Virus record (IMG/VR): IMGVR_UViG_3300023548_000271
Span: 1-37,453 of that record
DNA from: a virus
Length of the DNA stretch: 37,453 nucleotides
Strand: one strand, 5' to 3'
Positions 15,676 to 23,422 of this stretch are shown one piece after another (the stretch's first letter is position 1; every line of letters begins with the position of its first letter). The translations under genes were made by a program, and so were the position numbers. The notes under the pieces were generated by a model that did not search any database, was not told where the DNA came from, and saw only the letters and a program-made list of their open reading frames with translations.

Positions 15676-16716
15676 TCAGACGCCGGTCAGGTAGTCGACC
15701 TTCCTGACCTCGGCGCTTCCCAGCCACGGGTTGGTGGCGCCGGCGGCGTCGCGTTCGTTTTTGACCAGGATGTTGGCCGCCTTGAAGTTGCCTTCGCCGA
15801 CAATCAGCGTCCTCGGCCTGATGGCCAGCGGCGTACCGTCCACGCGTTTCAGGCTGGTCATGGCCAGGCGCGCGGCCTCGTATGCGGCCGCATCCAGCGG
15901 CTGTCGCGAGCCGTAGATCAGCTGCGGCAGGCCGTAGCCCGTGGCAACCCTGGCCTCGACGCCGTACAGGAACTCGGCACGATTGAACACGTTGTCCGAT
16001 TGCGGATCGGTCTGGGCCACAAAGCCGTAGTCCTTGCGGCGCTGGAAAATCATCGGCTTGACCGGTCGTGAATCATCCATCAGGAACCAGGGCTCGCCTG
16101 ATCCGAGGACGGCCGGCCGGTTGGCATACGTGCCGTCATCGGCGTTGATGCCGTTGACCGGATGCGCCGTGGAAAAGAACGGAACCTTGTCGAACCCCTG
16201 GCCGGCATTGAATCCCTCGACCAGTTGCGGCCACACCAGTTCGTCCGGATGTCGGGCGGCGGCGTCTCCCATGTTGGAAAAGAGAGGGTTGTAGACGCCA
16301 AGCTGGTCATCCTCGATATCGTTTCGCTTGACGCCGATTGTCAGTTCGAAATCCTCGTTCGGCAGAAAGTAGCCGTGTGCGATCAGGTTATGAACAACCT
16401 TGTCTCCCAGCCACTTGCGCAGGCCAGGCAACTGTCCCAGCCACTTGTAATCATTGGCGCTGGTGTTGCTCGGTACGGGCATGGCCACGATCTGCCAGAA
16501 GGCCTGAACCTTGTCGAAGGCGTTCTGGAACAGCGTGTTGAACGATGTCTGTGCCGCCTGCAACGTGGCCTGGTTAACCACCAGGCCACCAATCGCCAGG
16601 CCTGCCAGCGCATCCGTGTCCAGGTTGGCGGCAAAGGACTGGTCGCCGCCCGAAAACATGATCGCGGCAACGACGAGCACGGCGTAAATTGCGAATGATT
16701 TAAACATCTTCTTCAT
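15676..16716 (-). CDS. Major capsid protein T with N-terminal signal-like extension
   Basis: This 346-aa protein is a Mu gpT homologue (YKWLGQLPGLRKWLGDK, NEDFELTIGVKRNDIEDDQLG, HPVNGINADDGTYANRP), an HK97-fold shell protein. The homologous part starts near residue 45 (VVNQATLQAAQTSFNTLF). Ahead of it is a segment starting MKKMFKSF, then a hydrophobic run at ~8-21 and the small-residue SFA/A site at ~27-30, a typical signal-peptide layout. The ATG at 16716 has AAGGAG 8 bases upstream, so this start is well supported. No start suited to a plain gpT is evident. Confidence 0.93.
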   Translation of the reverse strand: MKKMFKSFAIYAVLVVAAIMFSGGDQSFAANLDTDALAGLAIGGLVVNQATLQAAQTSFNTLFQNAFDKVQAFWQIVAMPVPSNTSANDYKWLGQLPGLRKWLGDKVVHNLIAHGYFLPNEDFELTIGVKRNDIEDDQLGVYNPLFSNMGDAAARHPDELVWPQLVEGFNAGQGFDKVPFFSTAHPVNGINADDGTYANRPAVLGSGEPWFLMDDSRPVKPMIFQRRKDYGFVAQTDPQSDNVFNRAEFLYGVEARVATGYGLPQLIYGSRQPLDAAAYEAARLAMTSLKRVDGTPLAIRPRTLIVGEGNFKAANILVKNERDAAGATNPWLGSAEVRKVDYLTGV

Positions 16717-16737
16717 CTCATTGTCTCCTTGATTTTG

Positions 16738-17139
16738 CTACTGAATTTCGACCCAGACGCCGGTGGCGTCCACCTCGATGACCTTGCCGGCCACAATGCC
16801 GTTGGTGCTCACCTTGGCAACGATGTCATCCGCTTCGACGAGGGCGTCCCCGCCGACATCGGCCGCCGTGAGAGCATTTGCTGCGCTGTTGGCGAACTTG
16901 AAGGTCCGTCTGCGGCGAACGGATACCCGCCTGTCTCCCGCGGCGCCGGCGCTGTTGTCGACCTGGCCCTCTGCCATGCCGAGAACCGTCAGGCCGGCCG
17001 CGTCGGCTGCCGGAACCGCGTTGCCGGCCGCGTTCACGGCCACCAGACTCCCCGCGTAAATCTTCGTTGCCGCCTCAACCGGGACGGAAAGCTGGTTGCC
17101 GTCACGGGCCGGAGTGTTTCTGTCTGCTGTCAATGCCAT
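16738..17139 (-). CDS. Capsid cement/decoration protein
   Basis: This 133-aa protein begins MALTADRNTPARDGNQLSVP, followed by IYAGSLVAVNAAGNAVPA and a beta-rich core ending in VIEVDATGVWVEIQ. This layout is that of small capsid cement proteins encoded between scaffold and major capsid in Mu-like phages. An AAGGAGA site precedes the ATG. It would bind the outer shell and stabilise the expanded capsid. Confidence 0.82.
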   Translation of the reverse strand: MALTADRNTPARDGNQLSVPVEAATKIYAGSLVAVNAAGNAVPAADAAGLTVLGMAEGQVDNSAGAAGDRRVSVRRRRTFKFANSAANALTAADVGGDALVEADDIVAKVSTNGIVAGKVIEVDATGVWVEIQ

Positions 17140-17156
17140 GATTCAATCTCCTTGGT

Positions 17157-17729
17157 TCAGGCGCTCTGGGCCTGCTTGGTTTTCTTGTACTCCTCCGGAT
17201 CCAGGCCAAGCTGGCTGCAAACCGCCTGCTCCTCCTCGCTCAGGGCCATGCCGCCGCGATCCCCTCCCGAGGAGGATTCGCCCAACGGAAGGATCTGGGC
17301 CGTATTGGCCACGAACTGCTCAAAGCCCTCCGGATCCTTGCGGCAGTAATCCCTGGCCCAGTCCAGCGATGCCGGCGTGATCTTTCCCGCCTCCAGGGCG
17401 GAATTGACCGCCTGCTCCACGCGCGCGTTCTCCGCTGCGTCGGTCAGCGCTTTCAGCTGGGCCGACACGTTGTCGAACTCGGCGCGCGGCACGAATGCGT
17501 TCGGATCCGGGGTGTTGCTGTTGGCCGCAACCTGCTCGTTCAACCTGGCCACATGCGCCTCGATCGCCTCCACGGCGTCAATCAATGTCGCCTTGTCATC
17601 CAGGTTCGCATTGACGGCCACGCTGCCGATCCGTGCGATAACCTTGTGCAGCTCGTTGACGATATCCTGCTCGTTTGATGCGGTCGGCAGGTTCAGAAAA
17701 TGGCGCAAGTGCTCAATCAGTTTTTTCAT
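17157..17729 (-). CDS. Scaffold protein Z, nested in-frame start
   Basis: An ATG at 17729, in frame inside gene I, is preceded by an AAGGAGAACAAC ribosome site, far stronger than that of gene I. It gives a 190-aa helical product (KKLIEHLRHFLNLP..., coiled-coil middle, acidic and Gly-rich tail) equal to the scaffold half of I. The I/Z nested arrangement is established for Mu, where Z is the major scaffold. The excess of Z over I would follow from the ribosome-site strengths. Confidence 0.82.
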   Translation of the reverse strand: MKKLIEHLRHFLNLPTASNEQDIVNELHKVIARIGSVAVNANLDDKATLIDAVEAIEAHVARLNEQVAANSNTPDPNAFVPRAEFDNVSAQLKALTDAAENARVEQAVNSALEAGKITPASLDWARDYCRKDPEGFEQFVANTAQILPLGESSSGGDRGGMALSEEEQAVCSQLGLDPEEYKKTKQAQSA

Positions 17730-18269
17730 GTTGTTCTCCTTTGGATCCCGGGCGTTCACCACAGGTTTGAGTTCTCCCAGGTTGGGATAATGGGTCAGGC
17801 CGCTGCCCCTGTAGGCCAGCGTTTTCCGCGTCCTGGGGTCGAAAGTGAAGACGGGGGACGTGTACCGGAACTCCCTCTCGGTCAGGTGCTTGATGGCCGG
17901 CGTGTTCCAGCGGACGAGGCCGTAGATTCCGTCCGGCCGCGCCTCCAGCGTGGTGCGGTCCACCCAGCCGGCGGCCGGGGCCCTGGCGCCGGTCTTGCGC
18001 GCGTCCAGCGATGCGTGGTTGTAGTCGATCGGGAAATCGGTCTTGCTTGCCCTGGCATTGGCGATGATGGCCTCGGCGTCCATGACCCATGAGCGGCCGT
18101 CAACGCCTGAGATGATGCCATCCGGTCCGGCCGGAATGAGCTGAATCAGCTGTTCCCGTGAATCCGCGTTGATGCCGGAGGGATCGAGAGAGCAAACCAC
18201 CGTATCCGCATCGATCTGACACGTCGGATCATTGGCGTTTATCGCGATCAGCGCTGTCCGCTTCTCCAT
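17157..18269 (-). CDS. Head maturation protease/scaffold I (Mu gpI family)
   Basis: This 370-aa protein matches Mu protein I. The protease part spans residues ~1-180 (LIPAGPDGIISGVDGRSWVM, FPIDYNHASLDAR, FRYTSPVFTFDPRT). The rest is helical scaffold (~181-370). The internal methionine at 17729 marks the nested scaffold gene. Autocleavage releases the scaffold during head maturation. Upstream is a 215-base gap matching the location of the Mu late promoter PI. Confidence 0.92.
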   Translation of the reverse strand: MEKRTALIAINANDPTCQIDADTVVCSLDPSGINADSREQLIQLIPAGPDGIISGVDGRSWVMDAEAIIANARASKTDFPIDYNHASLDARKTGARAPAAGWVDRTTLEARPDGIYGLVRWNTPAIKHLTEREFRYTSPVFTFDPRTRKTLAYRGSGLTHYPNLGELKPVVNARDPKENNMKKLIEHLRHFLNLPTASNEQDIVNELHKVIARIGSVAVNANLDDKATLIDAVEAIEAHVARLNEQVAANSNTPDPNAFVPRAEFDNVSAQLKALTDAAENARVEQAVNSALEAGKITPASLDWARDYCRKDPEGFEQFVANTAQILPLGESSSGGDRGGMALSEEEQAVCSQLGLDPEEYKKTKQAQSA

Positions 18270-18484
18270 ACGCCGGTGAGATTATGCCTGCCCGTCACGG
18301 CATCAACCTGAAACGTTTCCACCTGTCGCCCGGAAATCTTTCGATACGGGAGAGATGCGCCTGACCCTGCCTGTAAACTTCAGTCAGAACCCGTTTAAAC
18401 CACGTTTAAAAATCGAGTTTCGCTTTTCCGGGTGTCCTTGTAGCCGGGACGGGGAGCGAGGCCCCTAGAATCGATCTGAGCGCC
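18270..18484 (-). promoter_or_regulatory. 215-base gene-free gap upstream of I; candidate late promoter
   Basis: No convincing gene lies here. Within it, GTTTAAA occurs at 18393-18399 and again at 18404-18410, exactly 11 bases apart, i.e. on one face of the helix, and the first is the palindrome GTTTAAAC. Mu has a late promoter (PI) just upstream of I that is turned on by activator C. This element is a candidate activator site for an equivalent promoter. Activator identity (the Mor-family protein at 28410) is inference. Confidence 0.45.
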
Positions 18485-18967
18485 TCATTCAACGGATTTC
18501 ATAATATGATCGCCGATAATAGCCAAGATCTCCTGTTCGTCCGCGTCGCTGATGCCCAGGAACGGCCGGGCCGGAATATCTCCCCAGGGGATGGGTGCCC
18601 CGCGTGATGTGTAGCCGAATTCTCCCTTGTCGGCACCGAACTGTTGAACTGCGGCGTATTCAAGTGAAGAACCAATCTCCACCTCGTCGCCGGCAAGTGC
18701 GTAGCTGATCTCGCTGGACAGCCGCTTCGACTCGCCGATCAGCGGTTTGTCGCCTTTCTTTCTCGACAGCGTGGACGGCATGTTTGGCTCCCAGGACGTT
18801 CCGTCCGGGGCTTCACTGCGCGCAAAACGCTCCTTTGTGGCGTTGATCATGTACTCGCCGATATCCCGCAGGGCCGGCTCGAGATCCTTTCCCGCGTCTG
18901 CCAGGCGTTTCAATGCAGCCTTGATTCTCCGATTATCGACCTCAATCTTGATAAAGCCATCGGGCAT
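18485..18967 (-). CDS. Virion morphogenesis protein G
   Basis: This 160-aa protein matches the Mu gpG/P2 gpS virion morphogenesis family. Motifs include LKRLADAGKDLEPALRDIGE, FARSEAPDGTSWEPN and FGADKGEFGYTSRGAPIPWG followed by IPARPFLG. It has a role in tail completion and head-tail joining. The start ATG 18967 has AAGGAG. It sits after MuF with an 88-base gap containing a long inverted repeat. Confidence 0.93.
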   Translation of the reverse strand: MPDGFIKIEVDNRRIKAALKRLADAGKDLEPALRDIGEYMINATKERFARSEAPDGTSWEPNMPSTLSRKKGDKPLIGESKRLSSEISYALAGDEVEIGSSLEYAAVQQFGADKGEFGYTSRGAPIPWGDIPARPFLGISDADEQEILAIIGDHIMKSVE

Positions 18968-18983
18968 GGTCTATATTCTCCTT

Positions 18984-19064
18984 GGCCGTTGATTCGGGCA
19001 CGCGACCGTCATGCTCATACCATGATCGTTACGGACGTTCAGGTTTCGGGACGGATCAACGGCC
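18984..19064. repeat. Inverted repeat between MuF and G genes
   Basis: The arms GGCCGTTGAT (18984-18993) and ATCAACGGCC (19055-19064) are perfect complements about 61 bases apart. In the minus-strand RNA the 3' arm abuts the AAGGAG ribosome site of G, and the 5' arm covers the MuF stop codon. A hairpin could link MuF termination with G expression. The function is not known. Confidence 0.5.
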
Positions 19065-20309
19065 TTTCTTTATCCATAAACTCTGCAATGCCAGCATTCT
19101 TCGCTTCTTCCTCACCTCGAACGTCACGGTATAAAGGTCATCATGAATCCGTTTGCGGTATCTGATTACCGGATGCCCCACATCCGATTTTCCGCTATAG
19201 CCTATTTCGTCAGGATCATTCAGGACGACCGTGATCAAGCTGAAGTCATGAGCAGTGACAGATCTCTGGCCGCGCCCTGCTTCCACCTTGGTGTTGCCAT
19301 GCTTTTTAAGCACATGACGTGGAGCGAACCTGTCCAGGGCGAAGTCATATAGCGACACATCGAGTCCTTTCACAAGTTGAGCGACCTGCGCCACGTCTTT
19401 CGATGTAAGCAGCCCCATCGTTCTGTATTCCGGCACCTTACGGCCCGCAAGCACGGCCTGGGCATATCGGCGCACATCATCCGCAACGGACGGAAGTTCA
19501 CGGTATGATCGCGCGAGATCATCACGCACGGATTCCGGCACTCCTTGCATGTAGGCTTTGGCAAGCACGTATTCCCACTGCTGTGTTTTACGCGCCATAG
19601 CCCTTACCGTATCACTAACAGTATCTCCCGGCTGATAGTCCCAGCCCTTGTCGATGCCCACCGGCGCGCCCGTCTTGGGATCAAGCTTGTTCCAGGACGG
19701 ATTCAGCTTCCTGCCCGGGTCACCTCCAAGCCTTCTGGCCCCGGCGGCGGATCTGGCGCCAAGCAGGTAGCAGCGACAGCCCCAGCCGTTCGGAGCCGAA
19801 TGTGTGTTCCAGAATGGATGGTCGCCTGGCAACGTGATGCCGTCCCATGACAGATGCAGGGGCCTGGGATGGGCGACGGAATCGTTGTGCTTGTATATCC
19901 AGAACCTGAAGCCGCCTTCTCGCAGCTGGGCAACCCGGCCTGCGGCGTAGGATGTGGATGCGTTGGTCTGGTAGATGACGCGTGTGCGCCAGTTCCGACC
20001 GGCCTTCGTGGTCTCGCCGGTCCAGTTGTGCCAGCCGCGGCGCTCGACAATGGAGTGAAAATCCTTGCGGAACGCCTGGAGGCTCTTCCCCTCCGAAATC
20101 GTTCGATCCACGGCGGCGGCCAGGTCGGTCAACAGATCCGCCTTTTGCGCTCCGGCCACCATGAACGCCGTATCGTGCCCGGCACGCTTGATATCATCCC
20201 ATCGCCGGGTCGGCACGAGCTTGCCGAGCTTGCCGCGAAAAAACGCCACCTGTTCGGCAAACGGCTTCCTTAACACCCCTGAGACCACGGAAGGTTGAGC
20301 CTGCCTCAC
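19056..20309 (-). CDS. MuF minor head protein with C-terminal BECR nuclease-like domain
   Basis: This is a 417-aa protein (GTG start, overlapping the upstream TGA). Residues ~1-185 form the MuF domain, with ISEGKSLQAFRKDF, RVIYQTNASTSYAAGR and the hallmark NGWGCRC at 174-180. Residues ~290-417 look like a phage BECR-type (barnase/EndoU/colicin E5-D/RelE-like) nuclease tail: RHVLKKHG with H332 and H337, RGQRSVTAHDF and the terminal basic strands. MuF proteins are packaged in the head with DNA, and such fused nucleases could be delivered on infection. No dedicated immunity gene is evident next to it. Confidence 0.85.
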   Translation of the reverse strand: MRQAQPSVVSGVLRKPFAEQVAFFRGKLGKLVPTRRWDDIKRAGHDTAFMVAGAQKADLLTDLAAAVDRTISEGKSLQAFRKDFHSIVERRGWHNWTGETTKAGRNWRTRVIYQTNASTSYAAGRVAQLREGGFRFWIYKHNDSVAHPRPLHLSWDGITLPGDHPFWNTHSAPNGWGCRCYLLGARSAAGARRLGGDPGRKLNPSWNKLDPKTGAPVGIDKGWDYQPGDTVSDTVRAMARKTQQWEYVLAKAYMQGVPESVRDDLARSYRELPSVADDVRRYAQAVLAGRKVPEYRTMGLLTSKDVAQVAQLVKGLDVSLYDFALDRFAPRHVLKKHGNTKVEAGRGQRSVTAHDFSLITVVLNDPDEIGYSGKSDVGHPVIRYRKRIHDDLYTVTFEVRKKRRMLALQSLWIKKGR

Positions 20310-20608
20310 GAAACGTCGGCCCTCACGTCCATCCAGGCGTAGCCGACAACGCCGGTATCGCCTTCAGCCGTATCCACCACCACCTTGATCTTGTAACGCA
20401 CGCCATCCGCGCCGCCTGAAAAGTTGGCCCGCACCAGCTGCCTGTTATCCGTTGACGGCGGGCCGATCGTCAGCCCTGCCGGCGTCGCCGTAACCGATTG
20501 CACCGTCTGGATATTGTGCGGCGTTTTCCGGCCGCCTGCGAGGACATCGTGCATGTCGATGTCATACAGCCGGCTTTCTCCAACCTCTTTCTCAAGCGCC
20601 TTGCTCAT
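20306..20608 (-). CDS. Possible fibre-tail adaptor-like protein
   Basis: This is a 100-aa protein with a short helical/charged start (SKALEKEVGESRLYDIDM) and a beta sandwich-like C-terminal half (VRANFSGGADGVRYKIKVVV, then a DTAEGDTGVVGYAWM strand). The C-terminal pattern resembles adaptor proteins that bridge fibres and phage heads or necks. It is the last of five genes lying between terminase and MuF, where Mu-like phages normally have only the portal gene. Confidence 0.55.
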   Translation of the reverse strand: MSKALEKEVGESRLYDIDMHDVLAGGRKTPHNIQTVQSVTATPAGLTIGPPSTDNRQLVRANFSGGADGVRYKIKVVVDTAEGDTGVVGYAWMDVRADVS

Positions 20609-21676
20609 CTACGCCCCCTCTGCCCTTATCACCGTCCATCTCTCGCCGGGTCTTGCAATGAGGTTTCTTCCCCTGGCCCTGAATACCAGGCATCGGCCCT
20701 CGGCGCGGTATGCGGAGACGGCGCCGCTATCGCCTGCCTGCGCTGATGCCATGCTTGCGGAGATGGTTGATGCGCCATCCGTTACACCTGCGTTACCAGC
20801 CTGCGTAATGTCCGAATCCGCGGTGCGGACCTGACCAATGATTGCCGTGATATGACCCAAATCACCGGCCTGGGTCGAGTCCATGCCGGCAGCGATCACT
20901 CCCGAAGCGGCGCTTGTCCCCGTATCACCCGCCTGCGCTGATGCCATGCTTGCGGAGATGGTTGATACGCCATCCGTTACGCCGATGTTGCCAGCCTGCG
21001 TAATGTCCGAATCCGCGGTGCGGACCTGACCAATGATTGCCGTGATATGGCCCGAATCACCGGCCTGGACGGCTGCCAGGATGGCCTGGCTTTCCGCGAC
21101 AGCCTCTGTTTGCCCGGAGTTAGCGCCCTGGGAGACGTTTGAGCCAATACCGGCAGTTACGGCCGCGCCTGTTTGCCCGCCATCCCCGGCCTGGGTCGAG
21201 TCCATGCCGGCAGCGATCACTCCCGAAGCGGCGCTTATTCCCGTATCGCCGGCCTGGGTTGCGGGCCAGGAGAGGCGCGCCCTGAGAGTTGCCGCCGCCT
21301 GGCCGGCGTCCGGTTCCTGCGGCCCGGACATGCCGGCGGACACAGACGCGGCAATGAATCCGCTGCCGACCTGATTCTCCTGGACAACAACGGAGGATCC
21401 GTCGATTTGCGCGTGAACCGCCGCCGCGCCTGTTTGATCCGCCTGCGATACCGATGACCGGATGCCAACCTGTGACGCCGCCCGGGCCGTGGAAACGTCC
21501 CCGGCCTGCACGCTGAGCATCGTTGCGGCAATCATGACGCCGGCTGCCGTCAGGGACGCCTGACTGGTCTGGATTAAACTGGAATCGATTGACCTGGCTG
21601 CGGCGCCGCCCTGCGCGCCGGCATCGTGGGTGCGCCAGTTTGTGCCCTGTTTCGGATCTCTGGTGAACCAGACCAT
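20609..21676 (-). CDS. Ala/Gly-rich repeat protein (QAGD repeats)
   Basis: This is a 355-aa protein. A short N-terminal cap (VWFTRDPKQGTNWRTHDAGA) precedes about 11 imperfect repeats of ~23-25 residues, each ending near SxxQAGDxG and carrying a small-residue strand such as SGVIAAGMD or STISASMA. A 65-residue block is nearly duplicated. The C-terminal ~30 residues (GRCLVFRARGRNLIARPGER) are distinct. The pattern suggests a beta-helix or stalk-like fibre. No named family was recognised. Confidence 0.7.
   Translation of the reverse strand: MVWFTRDPKQGTNWRTHDAGAQGGAAARSIDSSLIQTSQASLTAAGVMIAATMLSVQAGDVSTARAASQVGIRSSVSQADQTGAAAVHAQIDGSSVVVQENQVGSGFIAASVSAGMSGPQEPDAGQAAATLRARLSWPATQAGDTGISAASGVIAAGMDSTQAGDGGQTGAAVTAGIGSNVSQGANSGQTEAVAESQAILAAVQAGDSGHITAIIGQVRTADSDITQAGNIGVTDGVSTISASMASAQAGDTGTSAASGVIAAGMDSTQAGDLGHITAIIGQVRTADSDITQAGNAGVTDGASTISASMASAQAGDSGAVSAYRAEGRCLVFRARGRNLIARPGERWTVIRAEGA
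20737..21065. repeat. 195-bp period tandem near-repeats in QAGD-repeat gene
   Basis: The block beginning CCTGCGCTGATGCCATGC at 20737 recurs at 20932 with few differences, giving a 195-bp (65-codon) period. The sub-block GGTCGAGTCCATGCCGGC also recurs near 21190. The high DNA identity between copies indicates recent expansion by recombination or slippage within a surface-type protein. Confidence 0.8.
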
Positions 21677-22582
21677 TTATACCACCGTCGGCGTGATCGG
21701 TCCGGCGATCACGGTCTCTTTCAGGGCGACACTGCCGGGCGGCATGGACGCGTTCACCGGATCGGGAATGAGCATCACGTCGTTACCTGTCGTCACGGTT
21801 ATGGTTACGGATCCGGCACCTCCGGCGATGGCCGCGCTCCCAACAACATTGAGCTGCCCGGACGCAAACGTACTGGCCTCCACAGCGACGACATTGATGC
21901 CGTCCGCGAGGGCGACGCCGGCAGAATCCTGTAGCGTTTCGGTGACCTGGTACGACACCTCCTGAAGATCCACGTCCCAGATCTCAAAGCCCCATTCGCG
22001 GCCGGTCGAACCCTTGTTTTCATTCGACATTGCATAGAAATACTGATACGTGGCCGGTTCCCCGGCATCATGGGCCACCGTGTCCGTGGCGATTTGCTGC
22101 GTTCTGGCGGCATCCGAATAGAAAAACACGGTGACGTTGTTGGCATCCACCACGATCTTGCCGTAGACAACCGTATTCTCGTTAAACGCGCCGGTAACGC
22201 CGTTGCCCTTCATATTGGCGCCGGCTGTAAACACGTTGATGTCCACCTTGCCGGCCCCGTCGGACTGGAACTGGATGCCGCAACCCGGCCAGCCGTTGTT
22301 CTTGTGTGTCCGGAAGTCGCCGATATTGTTGCTATAGCACATCCCGAAGCACTTGCCATTGCCGGTCGTGTCCGTGTATCTGAACGTAAACAGGTGAGTC
22401 CAGCCGGTATTCCGCACGAAATGCCCGGCCGTGGCATCCTTGTACAGGATGGCCTCGGCATCCGAATCCGCAGGCGCATTGATGTCCGCGGAGGCCATCG
22501 ATCCGGCCGGCGTTGCGGCGGGAAAAAGGATGTACCCGTTCGGATCGGATTTCGTGTATCCGGAGAGGATTTCAAACGGCAT
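21677..22582 (-). CDS. LamG-like beta-sandwich protein (putative fibre)
   Basis: This is a 301-aa protein. Residues ~25-215 show alternating beta strands with aromatic positions (GHFVRNTGWTHLFTFRYTDT, KVDINVFTAGANMKGNG, VVYGKIVVDANNVTVFFYSD, REWGFEIWDVDL), like a concanavalin/LamG-like sandwich. A Thr/Val-rich Ig-like tail (~215-300) follows. Sandwiches of this kind often bind sugars in phage fibres. It overlaps the next upstream gene by 11 bases. Confidence 0.65.
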   Translation of the reverse strand: MPFEILSGYTKSDPNGYILFPAATPAGSMASADINAPADSDAEAILYKDATAGHFVRNTGWTHLFTFRYTDTTGNGKCFGMCYSNNIGDFRTHKNNGWPGCGIQFQSDGAGKVDINVFTAGANMKGNGVTGAFNENTVVYGKIVVDANNVTVFFYSDAARTQQIATDTVAHDAGEPATYQYFYAMSNENKGSTGREWGFEIWDVDLQEVSYQVTETLQDSAGVALADGINVVAVEASTFASGQLNVVGSAAIAGGAGSVTITVTTGNDVMLIPDPVNASMPPGSVALKETVIAGPITPTVV

Positions 22583-22802
22583 TGATCAAGGTCCTTTTCA
22601 CCCTTATGGCCTTCAATATGGCGTCATGCGTGTCTTCATAATCAGACCATTCCTGCCTTGTGACGGCGCCGGCCATGAACATGGATCCGTAATAATTGTG
22701 TTCGGCGATTGCCGCCGCATGCAGTTTTTCCAGAATGTCCAGCTGTCTCGATTTTGAAACAGCCGGGATTCGCAGCGGCAGCGTGATCGCTGATCCAATC
22801 AA
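22572..22802 (-). CDS. Small helical protein, unknown
   Basis: This is a 76-aa protein. Apart from a short beta start (GSAITLPLRIPAV), it is mostly helical (SRQLDILEKLHAAAIAEHNY, TRQEWSDYEDTHDAILKAIR). It overlaps both neighbours by 4 and 11 bases, so it is expressed with the fibre-like block. It could be a chaperone or adaptor for the neighbouring fibres. No family recognised. Confidence 0.62.
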   Translation of the reverse strand: MIGSAITLPLRIPAVSKSRQLDILEKLHAAAIAEHNYYGSMFMAGAVTRQEWSDYEDTHDAILKAIRVKRTLINAV

Positions 22803-23410
22803 GCAGGATGCTCCAGCACAATCTTCGGTATGGTCACCTGACCACCCAACTGGATGCTCAGATTGTCCATTCCCAGATAGCCGGCCAGGACAGCCTTGCC
22901 GCCACTCACGTAGACCCCATAGGCCGTTGAATCAACACCGTCCAGTGTGAACGTATCAACGCCTGTTACGGTGATCGTATGAATCATGTCATTTATCTCG
23001 ACCATGCCGACCACACCCGTTATCAGGATATTGTCTCCCGTGGTGAACCCATGACCCACGCATGTGATCTGGCACGGGTTGGCTTGAGATGCGCCACTGA
23101 TTGACTTGTTCTGCATGACAGGCCAATCCATTCGTTCGCCCGATGAGGCGAAAAGGCGCGCCCATCCGGCAGTCCCCGTGGCATCCGCCGCGGTATCCTG
23201 GATCTGTGAACTAATGACTGAACGGCCGTTTGCAGCAGCACCAAACGCGGGATTCCCCATGACGAAAGACGCCAGGACATTACCTGTCGGGGGATCGTCG
23301 GCCGAGGCCGGCATGGCGCCGTCCCTGATTTCAAATGATTGACCGTTGAATTTGGACAAGAGCCCGTCCAGCAGGGCGTTTCGTGCATTTGTGTTGATGT
23401 TGAATGGCAT
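22799..23410 (-). CDS. Phage structural protein of the fibre-like block
   Basis: This is a 203-aa protein. The N-terminal ~105 residues (NINTNARNALLDGLLSKFNG, FEIRDGAMPAS, GNVLASFVMGNPAF, then DATGTAGWARLFASSGERMD) resemble a short structural protein common beside fibre genes in tailed phages. Residues ~110-185 form a beta domain (GHGFTTGDNILITGV, VTGVDTFTLDGVDST) resembling a known ubiquitin-activating-like repeat of fibres. It directly follows the terminase gene, replacing the expected portal gene. Confidence 0.66.
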   Translation of the reverse strand: MPFNINTNARNALLDGLLSKFNGQSFEIRDGAMPASADDPPTGNVLASFVMGNPAFGAAANGRSVISSQIQDTAADATGTAGWARLFASSGERMDWPVMQNKSISGASQANPCQITCVGHGFTTGDNILITGVVGMVEINDMIHTITVTGVDTFTLDGVDSTAYGVYVSGGKAVLAGYLGMDNLSIQLGGQVTIPKIVLEHPA

Positions 23411-23422
23411 GTTTCTCTCCTT

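Noticed and set aside
20737-21240. CRISPR-like regular repeats
   Set aside because: Repeats are coding, imperfect, in frame and lack unique spacers of constant size; they belong to a repeat protein.
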